From Betaproteobacteria bacterium UKL13-2 (GTDB lineage: Bacteria; Pseudomonadota; Gammaproteobacteria; Burkholderiales; Usitatibacteraceae), in NCBI GenBank assembly GCA_001602455.1, contig CP012157.1, positions 2,289,733 to 2,353,732 on the forward strand: 64,000 nt of DNA, read 5' to 3'. Positions 46,601 through 55,060 of this stretch are shown piece after piece. The position numbers and the translations under genes were made by a program. Under the pieces are notes generated by a model. That model did no database searches. It was not told where the DNA came from and saw nothing but the letters and a program-made list of their open reading frames with translations. Position 1 is the stretch's first letter. Each line of letters begins with the position of its first letter.

Positions 46601-47002
46601 CGCGTGGTACCACTCACACCCACCGGAACACCGGGCGAATTTGTTGCCGGTGTCCGCTACCGTGCGTGGGCACCGCCATCGGCATTGCACCCGACCATTG
46701 CTGTCCACGCGCCGCTGGTGTTTGATATCGTTGATACATGGTCTGGACGGTCTGTTGGTGGCTGTACTTATCATGTCAGCCACCCCGGTGGACGCAACTA
46801 CTCGACCTTCCCGGTAAATGCGAATGAAGCCGAGGCAAGACGTGTGGCGCGGTTCCAAAAAATCGGCCACACGCCCGGCCCACTTACGCTAAAACAAGAA
46901 GGCCGCAACCCCGCGTTTCCGTTCACGCTTGACCTGCGCCGGGCGCCCGATTTCGACAGCGCACAGTTGATGCCAAAGCGTCTCCATGAGGGTCAGCAGT
47001 AG
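43631..47002 (+). CDS. Large transglutaminase-like protein with DUF2126 (Anbu locus)
   Basis: A 1123-residue cytoplasmic protein starting at ATG 43631 (MTIRVALHHKTHYIF); the open frame upstream is only repeat DNA. An N-terminal bacterial transglutaminase-like region is followed by the papain-like core with Cys184 (QGSCRDSGWL), His233 (DLHAWCEAY) and Asp249 (GLDPTSG). The remaining 850 residues match the DUF2126 type (MGGEPTFVSVDDMEG, and TGTGGGNHVTVGG). This long fusion is the form found in Anbu loci. The enzyme may hydrolyse or ligate peptides with the ATP-grasp partner; the reaction is unproved. Confidence 0.92.
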   Translation: MTIRVALHHKTHYIFNRPVSLSPHEVRLRPAAHARTPIESYSLKVRPEKHFMNWQQDPYGNWLARVVFPEKTTELCIEVDLVADMTVINPFDFFMESYAEQYPFAYTDDNKRELAAYLEVDPAGPRLQKWLADARAKLLSAPINTIDLLVALNARLQHDISYLIRMEPGVQTPEVTLERAQGSCRDSGWLLVQILRHFGIAARFASGYLIQLTADLKALDGPSGAERDFTDLHAWCEAYLPGAGWIGLDPTSGLLAGEGHIPLACTAIPSSAAPVSGFTDVCESKLDFAMTVTRIHEDPRVTKPFNSDHWQQVLALGDQVDAELVAHDVRLTMGGEPTFVSVDDMEGPEWNYTAHSPKKLELATTLFQRMQAKFAPGGLLHFGQGKWYPGEPLPRWALSCYWRPDAVPLWRDQALVATSASKYPEDICKTFSRALAEALSLHPDYAMPAYESIWRTIRDESQLPVNIDPTSAELKDPSARALITEGLLKQLQGKIGEPTGYVLPMKPCARKKPAEATEWASSLWPLATNHLYLVEGDSPVGFRLPLNSLPWVAPADMEIILAGDPFGEREALSTQMKRATKKSLEKPAKQTLKKGESARDVVRTALCVEVRNDILHVFFPPLELLEDYLALIAAVEATAKQLATPVRVEGYAPPSDIRLKKFAVTPDPGVIEFNIQPSATWRELVANTKTLYEEARLARLGTEKFMLDGKHTGTGGGNHVTVGGDTPRDSPMLRRPDLLRSLITYWQNHPALSYLFSGTFIGPTSQSPRVDEARSDTLYELEIAFEQMEETLVPGKESEFPWLADRILRNFLVDLTGNTHRAEFSIDKLYSPDGPTGRLGLLEFRAFEMPPHAEMSLTQTLLLRALISRFWKTPYKAKLIRWGTELHDRFMLPYFVAQDMKAVVDDLNAAGYAFKMEWFAPFIEFRFPRFGTVAYQGVEMELRQAIEPWHVLGEEMAGSGTSRYVDSSVERMQVKVSGMVQQRHVVACNGRVVPLTPTGTPGEFVAGVRYRAWAPPSALHPTIAVHAPLVFDIVDTWSGRSVGGCTYHVSHPGGRNYSTFPVNANEAEARRVARFQKIGHTPGPLTLKQEGRNPAFPFTLDLRRAPDFDSAQLMPKRLHEGQQ

Positions 47003-47058
47003 CGCCAAATTTTGTGGTCGCCTGATACTTGCTGATCTTGCCCTCTTAATCTTGCCAC

Positions 47059-49533
47059 CTACTGCGTACGCTGGCTCTCGTCTTCCGTCGCCGGAGGCTC
47101 CGGCATATCGGTCCAGTAGCGTTGACTTCGCGCACGGAACGATTCCACCGACGGCTTACCCTTCGCATCGACGGCGAATTTCAAGGTGAGCGCACCTTCC
47201 CAGTCAGTGCGACGGATCGGAATGCCTCGCGCCACATAGCGCGCCGCCACGTCGGGATGCGGATGACGGAAACGATTACGGTAGCCCACCGGCAACACCG
47301 CAAACGTCGGCTTAACCGCATCCAGAAGCGCCTCGGTTGAAGATGTTTTGCTGCCGTGGTGCGGTACGACCAGGACATCCGATTTCAACTCATCCCCTGC
47401 ACGCGCCACCAATTCCGCCTCGACCATCTTTTCGATATCCGCGGTCATCAGCACGGTGCCACCCGGCGCGGTAATTTTGATCACGCAACCCATATTGTTT
47501 GTTTTGCGCGTTTCCTCATACGCATTCGATGTTGGGTGCAGCACGTCGAACTCCACGCCATCCCAGCGCCAGCCGTCACCGACCTCGCAACGCATCACTT
47601 CGCGCGCATTTGCCAGATAGTCGCGATCTTTGGGTACCGACGTCAGCACCCAACCGGGGCTACGCGCATCGATCACCGAGCGCGCCCCGCCAGCGTGATC
47701 TTCGTCGTCGTGCGTGATGACAAGCGCATCGAGTTTGCGAACCCCCTCGCCGCGCAGGTATGGAACAACGATGCGATTACCAGAATCGGCATCGGGATTC
47801 CATTTTGGCCCAGTGTCATAGACCAGCGTATGCGTTGCGGTACGAACCACCGTCGCGAGCCCCTGCCCCACATCCAGCACCGTCAACCACAACTCGCCCG
47901 GCTTCGGCGCGGGTGGCAGCACAAAAAACATGGGCAGCATCGCCACCAGACCAGCCGAGCGCAACGGCAAGCCACGCGGCATGAGCAAAATCACCACCCC
48001 CAGCATGGCCATTGCCACCGCCCATGCGGGCGGCGTATGTGACTGCCAGACCGCATCGGGTAAGGCGGCCATCCACCCCAATACGTCATAACACCCGCTC
48101 ATCACCATATGCGATAACTGAAGCGGATAACTCACCAACTCTAACGGCAGAGCCGCACCGAAAAGCGTGAGCGGCACAACGACCCAACTCACAATCGGAA
48201 TCGCAAATGCGTTCGCGAGTGGCGAGACGATGGAGACCTCTTGGAATAACAGCAAGGTCAACGGAAGCAGCCCAAGCGTCACGGCCACCTGCGTCATGAT
48301 GGCGGCGCGAATAACCCCCATCTGACCGGTTCGATTTGCGGTGACATAGAAAATCATCGCAACCGCACCGAACGATAACCAGAAGCCTGGTGCCAGCACG
48401 CACCACGGGTCGAGCATCACCACTGCTAATAAAGCGGCCGCGAGAATACGCGAACCCGATATGCCACGGCCAATGAGCAAGCCCACTGCAATCACCAAGA
48501 GCATAAAAAAGGTACGCTGCGTGGGCACGGAGAACCCGGCAATGAGCGAATACGCGAGTGCGGTTGCCGCCCCCACCAGTGCGGCGAATCGCTGTGCCGG
48601 AAAGCGCGAGACCAGTGGTGGCAGACGCCCCCAAATACGGAATGCCAGCCAATACATCAATGCCGCCACCATCGTGATATGGAGCCCCGAGATCGACATC
48701 AAGTGCCCAGTACCGGTGCGCCAAAAAGTCTTCCACTGCGCCGCCGGGATGGCGTTTTGCTCACCGATGGCGAGTGCGACCAACACACCAACGTAAGGCT
48801 GACTGCCTAATGCCGCCAACATGCGCTCTCGAATCGCCATGCGTGCCTGATCGATCTTGGCCATCATGCCGCCGCCGATGCCAGTGTGTTTTGTGTTTTC
48901 ACCTTTTGGACGAACGTAACCGGTCGCACGGATATTACGTTCGAGCGCCCAGGCTTCAAAATCGAAACCATGTGGATTCGCGCTCCCATGTGGTCGACGC
49001 AGCCGAACCGTGAGCGTCCACCGCTCGCCCGGTGCCAAGACTGGCGGCGGCGTGGCCTCTTCTGCCTTGCGTCCCGGCTCGGCATACCAAGTCAGGCTGA
49101 TGTTGGGCGGAATCCGCGCATCGGTCGTGGCAACACGCTCAACGTCGAACTGAAAGCGCGTACCACGCTCGGTCACGGTAGGAAGCGATGCGATGGTGCC
49201 GACCAAACTGACGTCACGCCCTTCCCACTCACGCGGAAGCTCGTCGGCCATGCGGATGTCGGCACGATGCAAGGCGTATCCCGTTCCCAGCGCAGCCCCC
49301 GCCACAAACCATGCCGAACCGATTGCCAGCCGCACGGTCAATGAAGGGTAGGTGCCGGTCCGACCGGGTGCAGGGGATCGCGTTGCATACTGAGCAAGCA
49401 TCAGGGCAATGGCGGCAAATATCAGTGCAGTCAGCACCAGCAGCAGCGCCCAGAGCGCAGACGCCGAGGCAATTTGGCTGCGAGACTGTAAATAGAGCGT
49501 ACCGACAACCAGCCCGAGGACGAATAGGCGCAC
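47059..49533 (-). CDS. comEC: ComEC/Rec2 DNA-uptake channel
   Basis: An 824-residue inner-membrane protein for passage of single-stranded DNA in natural transformation. Order: N-terminal membrane helices, a DUF4131 OB-like domain (residues about 40-200), the Competence membrane domain with RTGTGHLMSISGLHI (about 270-285) and about ten helices, then a metallo-beta-lactamase domain with LDVGQGLATVV and THDDEDHAGG. Full length, so competence is at least possible; other com genes are not in view. The stop lies 57 bases from the transglutaminase gene, which converges on it. Confidence 0.95.
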   Translation of the reverse strand: MRLFVLGLVVGTLYLQSRSQIASASALWALLLVLTALIFAAIALMLAQYATRSPAPGRTGTYPSLTVRLAIGSAWFVAGAALGTGYALHRADIRMADELPREWEGRDVSLVGTIASLPTVTERGTRFQFDVERVATTDARIPPNISLTWYAEPGRKAEEATPPPVLAPGERWTLTVRLRRPHGSANPHGFDFEAWALERNIRATGYVRPKGENTKHTGIGGGMMAKIDQARMAIRERMLAALGSQPYVGVLVALAIGEQNAIPAAQWKTFWRTGTGHLMSISGLHITMVAALMYWLAFRIWGRLPPLVSRFPAQRFAALVGAATALAYSLIAGFSVPTQRTFFMLLVIAVGLLIGRGISGSRILAAALLAVVMLDPWCVLAPGFWLSFGAVAMIFYVTANRTGQMGVIRAAIMTQVAVTLGLLPLTLLLFQEVSIVSPLANAFAIPIVSWVVVPLTLFGAALPLELVSYPLQLSHMVMSGCYDVLGWMAALPDAVWQSHTPPAWAVAMAMLGVVILLMPRGLPLRSAGLVAMLPMFFVLPPAPKPGELWLTVLDVGQGLATVVRTATHTLVYDTGPKWNPDADSGNRIVVPYLRGEGVRKLDALVITHDDEDHAGGARSVIDARSPGWVLTSVPKDRDYLANAREVMRCEVGDGWRWDGVEFDVLHPTSNAYEETRKTNNMGCVIKITAPGGTVLMTADIEKMVEAELVARAGDELKSDVLVVPHHGSKTSSTEALLDAVKPTFAVLPVGYRNRFRHPHPDVAARYVARGIPIRRTDWEGALTLKFAVDAKGKPSVESFRARSQRYWTDMPEPPATEDESQRTQ

Positions 49534-49644
49534 AGTGATAGCAGGAATATTAGTGTTATTGTCTCAATGCGCCGTGGCACTGCGACCCCGGCTCTGCTAA
49601 CGCGCTTGATCGCGGATTTGAATACAACAACACAATAATCCTGA

Positions 49645-50190
49645 ATGAAACAACTACTTCGAGACCGGCTACCGAAGCCGGCGGTGATTCTTGAAAATCG
49701 CTACCTCACCTGGCTCAAGCCTTGGCTGGGGCACCCACGCCTTTGGCATATGCATCGTGGCAGCGTTTCCCTCGGGATCGCGATTGGCGCGGTCACAGGG
49801 CTAATTCCCGGCCCGATCCAAATACTGATGGCAATTCTGATTGCGATCCCGCTGCGCGCCAATGTACTCGCTGCGGTTGCAGGCACCTTTGTCACCAACC
49901 CGCTGACCTTTATCCCGTTGTATATGCTGGCGTTCTCAATGGGAACGCTGGTCACCGGTGAAAGCATATCGGCGTTAGCCCCACCCAATTTGTCCGTGCC
50001 TTGGTCGGCACCGTGGGAAATAATACCGATCATGTGGGACTGGCTGGTCTCACTTGGCCCCTCGCTCGTCGTTGGTCTCGGCATTCTGGCCGCCCTACTC
50101 GCGAGTATTGGATATTTCGGTACCATGGCGGTCTGGCGCCTGATCGTCACGCGCGCTTGGCGCACACGTCACACGCGCAAGCGCTGGTAA
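49645..50190 (+). CDS. DUF2062 membrane protein
   Basis: A 181-residue protein with two or three hydrophobic segments (about residues 40-75, 80-105 and 130-155). HRGSVSLGIAIGAVTGLIPG and TFVTNPLTFIPLYMLA are the conserved DUF2062 blocks. Function unknown. It is divergent from comEC and 18 bases upstream of the glycosylase gene; a comEC-DUF2062 neighbourhood is common in betaproteobacteria. Confidence 0.9.
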   Translation: MKQLLRDRLPKPAVILENRYLTWLKPWLGHPRLWHMHRGSVSLGIAIGAVTGLIPGPIQILMAILIAIPLRANVLAAVAGTFVTNPLTFIPLYMLAFSMGTLVTGESISALAPPNLSVPWSAPWEIIPIMWDWLVSLGPSLVVGLGILAALLASIGYFGTMAVWRLIVTRAWRTRHTRKRW

Positions 50191-50208
50191 ACCGTTGAGA
50201 GCAAACCG

Positions 50209-50826
50209 ATGACACCCGAATACTGGGGCGAAGCCACCACGCATTTGTCCAAACGCTGCAAGGTCATGCGCGGACTGATCAAATCCTATCCCGAAGCGAA
50301 ATTGCGCACCAGAGGCAAGGCCTTCGCAACACTTGCCCGCGCCATTGTGGGGCAACAGATTTCGGTGAAGGCCGCACAGTCGGTATGGGATCGCGTCGTC
50401 GCGGCGGCAGGTGACACCACCCCTGTGCGCTTGCTTGCAATGTCGGTTGATGAAATGCGGGCGTGCGGATTGTCGGGCAGCAAGGTCATCTACTTAAAAG
50501 ACCTAGCGCGGCACTTTGACGAAAAACTGGTGAATCCGCGCCGCTGGCCGCGCATGACCGATGACCAAATCATCGAAGACTTGGTGCGCGTCAAAGGCAT
50601 CGGTCGCTGGAGTGCCGAGATGTTCCTGATCTTTTACCTGATGCGCCCGAACGTATTTCCGGTAGATGACATCGGACTCATCCGTGCCATTGAACGGCAT
50701 TTCCATGACGGTGACCGTCTGACCAAAACTGAGGTCGTGGCGTATGCCGAACGATGGGCGCCGTGGAATACCGTGGCGACGTGGTACCTGTGGCGGTCGT
50801 TGGATCCGATCCCGGTCGAGTACTAG
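50209..50826 (+). CDS. alkA: DNA-3-methyladenine glycosylase, AlkA-type HhH-GPD
   Basis: A 205-residue base-excision repair glycosylase. The helix-hairpin-helix is VRVKGIGRWSAEMF and the catalytic Asp lies in PVDDIGLIRA. GQQISVKAAQSVW is typical of the family. It removes alkylated bases such as 3-methyladenine. The ATL-like gene for O6-alkylguanine recognition follows 20 bases after the stop, so the two form an alkylation-repair pair. Confidence 0.92.
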   Translation: MTPEYWGEATTHLSKRCKVMRGLIKSYPEAKLRTRGKAFATLARAIVGQQISVKAAQSVWDRVVAAAGDTTPVRLLAMSVDEMRACGLSGSKVIYLKDLARHFDEKLVNPRRWPRMTDDQIIEDLVRVKGIGRWSAEMFLIFYLMRPNVFPVDDIGLIRAIERHFHDGDRLTKTEVVAYAERWAPWNTVATWYLWRSLDPIPVEY

Positions 50827-50846
50827 GCTTCGGCACCACGCGAGCG

Positions 50847-51178
50847 ATGTTGGACACGCCGACCCTCTACCAACTGGTGCGTCGGATACCAAAAGGCGAG
50901 GTCGCCACTTACGGGCAACTGGCAAAACTTATCGGCAAACCGCGCCACGCACGCCACGTCGGCAACGCGTTGGCGAATACCCCGGCGAGCGTAAAGATTC
51001 CGTGGCACCGCGTTGTGAATGCACAGGGGCGTATCAGCTTGCGGCGTACCAACTGGCAAAACGGCTCGGTTATTTGCAGCGGATTCTGCTTGAGGCTGAG
51101 GGGGTGGTGTTTGATGAAAGCGGAAAAATTCGGCTGCGTGACTATCAGTGGAAGCCGAAAACCTCAGGCGAGAAATAG
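50847..51178 (+). pseudogene. Alkyltransferase-like (ATL) protein with a frameshift
   Basis: A small MGMT-family protein: MLDTPTLYQLVRRIPKGEVATYG, written here in part, then GKPRHARHVGNAL and the active-site block IPWHRVVNAQGRIS. Trp replaces the alkyl-acceptor Cys of the usual PCHR motif, so it is an ATL protein that marks O6-alkylguanine for other repair. Just after GRIS the frame breaks at about 51040: the expected continuation YLQRILLEAEGVVFDESGK is in the -1 frame and runs to 51178. One missing base would explain it, either a true mutation or a sequencing error. Confidence 0.75.
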
Positions 51179-51511
51179 GGTCTTCATCGCTGCGGTCACG
51201 CGCTTCTGATCATTGGTCCCAAGCACGCCCACTGTTCGCAGTACCAAACGCTGGTCTAGCGTGAATAGCTTGAAGCGGACTGCACACTCGACATTCAGCC
51301 CAGCGCTCTTCAGGTCTTTGATTGACACATCAAGTGGCCAAGTCGCATCCGTGGCACTCGTAACCATCGACAGGACAAGATGCTCCGCACTTCGATGGAA
51401 GCCTTCCGCGCTACTCAGCACGACAGCGGGGCGACGCTTGGTGGCCGCCCGATCGGTAAACGGGAACGGCACAACGAGAACATCGAAACGATTAAAGATC
51501 GCGGAAGGCAT
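51164..51511 (-). CDS. mazF: MazF/PemK-type endoribonuclease toxin
   Basis: A 115-residue toxin: FDVLVVPFPFTDRAATKRRP and AVVLSS form the first strands, with the conserved Arg in TKRRPAVVLS, and later SAGLNVECAVRFKLFTLDQ. Members cut mRNA at short motifs. The start overlaps the 3' end of mazE by 20 bases, giving the normal antitoxin-first order. Its 3' end overlaps the ATL-like frame by 15 bases on the opposite strand. Confidence 0.88.
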   Translation of the reverse strand: MPSAIFNRFDVLVVPFPFTDRAATKRRPAVVLSSAEGFHRSAEHLVLSMVTSATDATWPLDVSIKDLKSAGLNVECAVRFKLFTLDQRLVLRTVGVLGTNDQKRVTAAMKTLFLA

Positions 51512-51719
51512 CGTTATCTGCCGCGCTATCCCACTCGGTCAGCGTTTTCTCGACAGCAGCGAGGTATGCCAAATCCGGGGTGGTAACTCGCTTCAGTTTC
51601 ACCTCGCCGCGCTCAATGAGGTATTGCACCGCGTCGCCTTGGCGTACGCCCAAGAACTCCCGCACTTCCTGTGGAATCGTGGCTTGATACTTGGTAGTCA
51701 CTTTTGAGATTGCAGACAC
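51492..51719 (-). CDS. mazE: AbrB/MazE-type antitoxin
   Basis: A 75-residue swapped-hairpin antitoxin: VSAISKVTTKYQATIPQEVR, then FLGVRQGDAVQYLIE. I choose GTG at 51719 because GGAG lies seven bases upstream; a TTG at 51764 in the same frame overlaps the operator. The acidic C-terminal tail (LTEWDSAADNDAFRDL) would bind MazF. Confidence 0.85.
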   Translation of the reverse strand: MSAISKVTTKYQATIPQEVREFLGVRQGDAVQYLIERGEVKLKRVTTPDLAYLAAVEKTLTEWDSAADNDAFRDL

Positions 51720-51763
51720 GATGGGCTCCACAGCAGAATCGTTTTGGTCGATAGGATGGTACA

Positions 51764-51776
51764 ACCGTAATACGGT
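51764..51776. promoter_or_regulatory. Palindromic operator upstream of mazEF
   Basis: ACCGTA-A-TACGGT is a perfect inverted repeat with a 1-base centre, 45 bases upstream of the mazE start. Position fits autorepression by MazE/MazEF. Confidence 0.6.
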
Positions 51777-52327
51777 ATGTCGATACTACGCACCGCTTAG
51801 GGTTGTGTCAAGCTGATCTTGGCGCAACTTGTGCTGACGCCAAAAGACTCTCGCCCCGGCTCAGTTACCCAACTGCGCCGGGGCCAAGTTAATTACGCCG
51901 ATGTGAAAATGCACCTCGGGTTCCGGCCTGCGCACTCAACTGTCCGGAACGTTTGAAGCATTGGTATTTAGTGGTCTTCGGTGCGGTTTACAGCGATGAT
52001 CCGTTAATGCGCAACCGACCGCAACCACCCACTGTGTCATTCCGACCGGACCCCGGACTTAATCCGCAGGTAGCGGAGGAATCTGCTTTTACGGTTTTAA
52101 CAGCAGATCCCTCGACTTCGCTCGGGATATCAGGGCTCTTTTAAGCGACGTGCAAGGTTTGAGTGTCAACCTCTCCAACTTGACTTAAAAAACAAAAAAC
52201 AACGGTGATTTATGATCAATCCGCATAAAAGTTCCCGACAGTAGTGTGCTTGTGCCGGGAAGACGTCCTTAACCTTGTCCCATGAGGGGCGGGTCTTTTC
52301 TATTGTCGAAAGCGCATTGAGTAAACA
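51777..52327. repeat. Gene-free stretch with a family C palindrome
   Basis: No gene. The family C palindrome is at 51849-51885 (TCGCCCCGGCTCAGTTACCC, then GCGCCGGGGCC). GTCATTCCGACCGGACCCCG and GAGGAATCTGC at about 52028-52086 belong to the repeat phrases seen at 18.5-19.4 kb. Confidence 0.6.
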
Positions 52328-52472
52328 GGGAACTTCTAAAAATCTACTGCGCGGGCGAATCTGTCAGTTCCCGAGTTGGTCAAATTCGTCGCCGTACACT
52401 GGGTACGTGTCCCGCGTTTGCCAACCCGTCACTGCCAACTTCACCCGCTCGTGACGGTTTTTAGAAGTTCCC
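52328..52472. mobile_element. MITE-like element, copy 2 (145 bp, TSD AACA)
   Basis: Ends GGGAACTTCTAAAAA and TTTTTAGAAGTTCCC are perfect 15-bp inverted repeats, flanked by AACA at 52324-52327 and 52473-52476. The interior closely matches the reverse complement of the copy at 28563. Confidence 0.85.
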
Positions 52473-52552
52473 AACAGCAAAACTCTCGAACCGGCGGGCG
52501 TTTCCAAGCATAAATGCTTGTAGCTGCCCGTGGTTGCTGGGGTTTTGCAATT

Positions 52553-52692
52553 GGGACGGGCTACTTCTATAAACCTGCTACGTGGGCGAATTTCGCGCCT
52601 GCGGTGCTCGCCGTACACTGGGTACGTGTCCCGTGTTTGCCAAACCCGTCGGCACGAACTTCACCCGCTCGCGACGGTTTCGAGAAGTTCCC
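52553..52692. mobile_element. MITE-like element, copy 3 (140 bp, TSD AATT)
   Basis: A more diverged copy with degenerate ends (GGGACGGGCTACTTCT and CGAGAAGTTCCC) and the same core (CGCCGTACACTGGGTACGTG). AATT flanks both sides (52549-52552 and 52693-52696). Same orientation as copy 2. Confidence 0.72.
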
Positions 52693-52778
52693 AATTCTGC
52701 GGTCGACAACGCTCACTTCTGGGCTGGTCAGCTAAATGGTGTCTGACCCCCATGGCACTATTTTTTGTTATCGTGGCA

Positions 52779-53435
52779 CTATTTTTTTTTATCGTAAAAT
52801 CTTTGGATATTATAACCAAGACGACTGGACATTTCAAAGTATGATTGATTTTCCTTCTCACCTAAAAGACGGTATATTTCACTTCTATGTTGACTAAATC
52901 GCAAATCAGAGCTGTTCAAGTTGAATACTTCGATACTATGTACCCAGGAATTGGTAATTTCATCTGCTCTTCCCAATTGATAAAGGCATATTTCGCCTAA
53001 AATACCAGATGGTTTTTTAGTTTTATAAACATTGATTTTCTTTAGTTCTTCCTCTTTTAAATCAATATTTAAGGCTAGTTCACCTCTCAAAAACTGAGCG
53101 CGTAATCCATGACCAATCAAAGCTTCTGGAAACTCTACTTCTTGAGGATTAACATCTTGATGACCAATAATACTCCAGGTACCAGATTCTAGACAATCTG
53201 AACCTAGAAAAATACCTGGAATTAAAATTTCTGAACGATTTATGACTGGTTTCAGGGCAGTAGATTTATAAATTTCTACTAGAAGAGAACCATTAAAAAA
53301 ATATAATGGAGAATCAGGTGGTAGCAACTTAGGACGTACACACTGCTTTTTTATATCAAGCATTATACGCCCACACATATACTCATCAGTGCTGAGTTTA
53401 AAAGTAAAAATGTCGCCAGTTTGAAATTTAACCAT
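52779..53435 (-). CDS. Immunity-protein-like gene (possibly Imm26)
   Basis: A 218-residue protein that is much more AT-rich than the core genes around it. The start MVKFQTGDIFTFKLSTDEYM resembles the beginning of Imm26-type immunity proteins; the rest is unremarkable, with no signal or membrane segment. Two copies of TGGCACTATTTTTT lie beside its stop. With the next three AT-rich frames it forms a short foreign segment, as left by polymorphic-toxin loci. No toxin gene is present. Family assignment is tentative. Confidence 0.6.
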   Translation of the reverse strand: MVKFQTGDIFTFKLSTDEYMCGRIMLDIKKQCVRPKLLPPDSPLYFFNGSLLVEIYKSTALKPVINRSEILIPGIFLGSDCLESGTWSIIGHQDVNPQEVEFPEALIGHGLRAQFLRGELALNIDLKEEELKKINVYKTKKPSGILGEICLYQLGRADEITNSWVHSIEVFNLNSSDLRFSQHRSEIYRLLGEKENQSYFEMSSRLGYNIQRFYDKKK

Positions 53436-53659
53436 TGGGAATTTTAGATAAAGGGGTTATGACATTTACTAGATCATGGATCACCTGCAACACAAGGCGC
53501 TGGGCCAAACCCTGCAAGGTCGGGTGTTCCAGAGCGTGCACGCCGCTTTTGGCCGGGTTTTAGGGAGCCACTTAAGGGCATATCCGGTCGCACAGACGTC
53601 TGCGCGAATATAACATATGCCGCTAGCCCCCGTGCAATATGCGCTAAGCATTGGTGTAC

Positions 53660-53766
53660 TCAACACCGAGATCGAAACGGCAAGAAGAAAGGCGAAGGCA
53701 ATCGCAAGAATGGTAATAAGTATTTAAGTTGGGCGTTTGTCGAAGCCGTGCACTTTGCGGTATGGC
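53660..53766 (+). pseudogene. IS110-family transposase, C-terminal remnant
   Basis: The 436-base gap 53436-53871 has no intact gene. One plus-strand frame reads NGKKKGEGNRKNGNKYLSWA followed by FVEAVHFAV, the conserved C-terminal block of IS110/IS1111 transposases. It lacks a start and the catalytic domain and decays at its end. The part from 53460 to 53600 may be further debris; nothing else recognised. Confidence 0.68.
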
Positions 53767-53871
53767 ACCAAAGGGGAGCTGCACAAAATGACACGAAGTG
53801 TCGCGAGGGAAATAAATACGGAGATCACCGTACATGCCAATCATCCGGGAAGCGACACCTAGTGAATTGAA

Positions 53872-54171
53872 CTAATATTCATCAACTTTAACATCTTGCA
53901 TTTCAAGATTATAAACCAGCTTATCAAGCCAAACATATGCCTCATTATCTGAATTTTCATCTAACACTTGATTGGCCGCGTGATTTACCAAACTCAATGG
54001 CTCACGGGGTTGAAAATTCCGCTCTTTGATAGCGATAGATATTTTTTGCCATTTTTCTTGATATTCATTTTTGCTTAATATGGCAGCTCTTGCTTTTTGA
54101 ATAGCATTACTATAATGTTCATAATTAAAAAACTCCCTCAGAAAACTCTCAGCCAACTGAAATTCTTTCAT
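53872..54171 (-). CDS. Small hypothetical protein, AT-rich island
   Basis: A 99-residue acidic, helical protein with GGAGG upstream of the ATG. No family recognised by name; size, AT-rich composition and the sequence start MKEFQLAESFLREFFNYE resemble small contact-dependent-inhibition immunity proteins. Same strand as its AT-rich neighbours, 105 bases from the next one. Confidence 0.55.
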   Translation of the reverse strand: MKEFQLAESFLREFFNYEHYSNAIQKARAAILSKNEYQEKWQKISIAIKERNFQPREPLSLVNHAANQVLDENSDNEAYVWLDKLVYNLEMQDVKVDEY

Positions 54172-54276
54172 TTTATTTTTTCCTCCGTTTTACCAATGCA
54201 TTACAAGCTAAAAAACGCTTATTAGCCAGAATTAAACTATTAAACGAGTGTCAAACTCAAACTAATTGCGACCTCA

Positions 54277-54753
54277 TTAGCCGATACAACTTGAATAGGG
54301 TATCCAAACATAACCAGGTTTAAAAATTTGAAAACCTGCTGGACGATTTATCATCTCCCAAATTGACTCCGCCAACACCAGTCCTTCAAAGCTGGAAGGT
54401 TGATCAGTAATTATTGTATCCTCCAACAATTCGCTAAATGTTCTAAATACATCCACTTCCACACCTAACAAAGCATAGCGAAAATCCGGCGCATTCTGTA
54501 AACTTCCATAAATTAACTTGCCTATTTCCCTTATTTGTCTTGTATTCTCGTCACCTTTAACTAAATTTTCATCCATCCCTACAGGAACAACCATACACCA
54601 CCAATTGCCATCACAATCTTCCATCAGTTCCGGTACAGTCGTGATTTTTTTGCCATCTCCAAGCGTCCAAGATAGCTTTTGAAAATATGCTAAAAAAAGC
54701 TCGGACTGAGTTTGAGTTCCACATTCAGCCGATAAACTAAAAAGCCATGCCAT
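54277..54753 (-). CDS. Hypothetical protein, AT-rich island
   Basis: A 158-residue soluble protein rich in aromatic and acidic residues (DCDGNWWCMVVPVGMDENL, PGYVWIPYSS). No family recognised. Cytosolic, no signal peptide. Its composition, size and place between immunity-like genes suggest an orphan immunity gene; this is a guess from context. Confidence 0.55.
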   Translation of the reverse strand: MAWLFSLSAECGTQTQSELFLAYFQKLSWTLGDGKKITTVPELMEDCDGNWWCMVVPVGMDENLVKGDENTRQIREIGKLIYGSLQNAPDFRYALLGVEVDVFRTFSELLEDTIITDQPSSFEGLVLAESIWEMINRPAGFQIFKPGYVWIPYSSCIG

Positions 54754-54792
54754 TATTCACCCCTGTTTTATTTGTCAACCTATTTTTTATGC

Positions 54793-54984
54793 TCACTCTT
54801 TCTTCTCTTCTTGTTTCTGTGGTTCTTGAGCTTTTGTCCAGTTTGGTTGTGTCGCAGCTAGTTCTGTTTGAAATACTTCCAGTGACATATTTTGTTCGGC
54901 TACCGTAATGCTTACATGATTTCCTCCATCATAATTTGCTGCCAGCTTACCATTGATATTATTTTCATCAATCTCCCAAACCAA
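54793..54984 (-). pseudogene. C-terminal fragment of an unknown gene, AT-rich island
   Basis: A short frame of 63 residues (MVWEIDENNINGKLAANYDG ... PQKQEEKKE) that opens without a clear start; codons just upstream (SSSWPHLL) also look like protein until a TGA at about 55011. It may be the tail of a larger effector or toxin gene whose front was lost. Too short to assign. Confidence 0.4.
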
Positions 54985-55060
54985 TAAATGGGGCCAGCTA
55001 GATGATTTTCAGACACCATTTAAAAGGTAGAGCAGTGATCTCCAACTCGTCAAAATCCTC

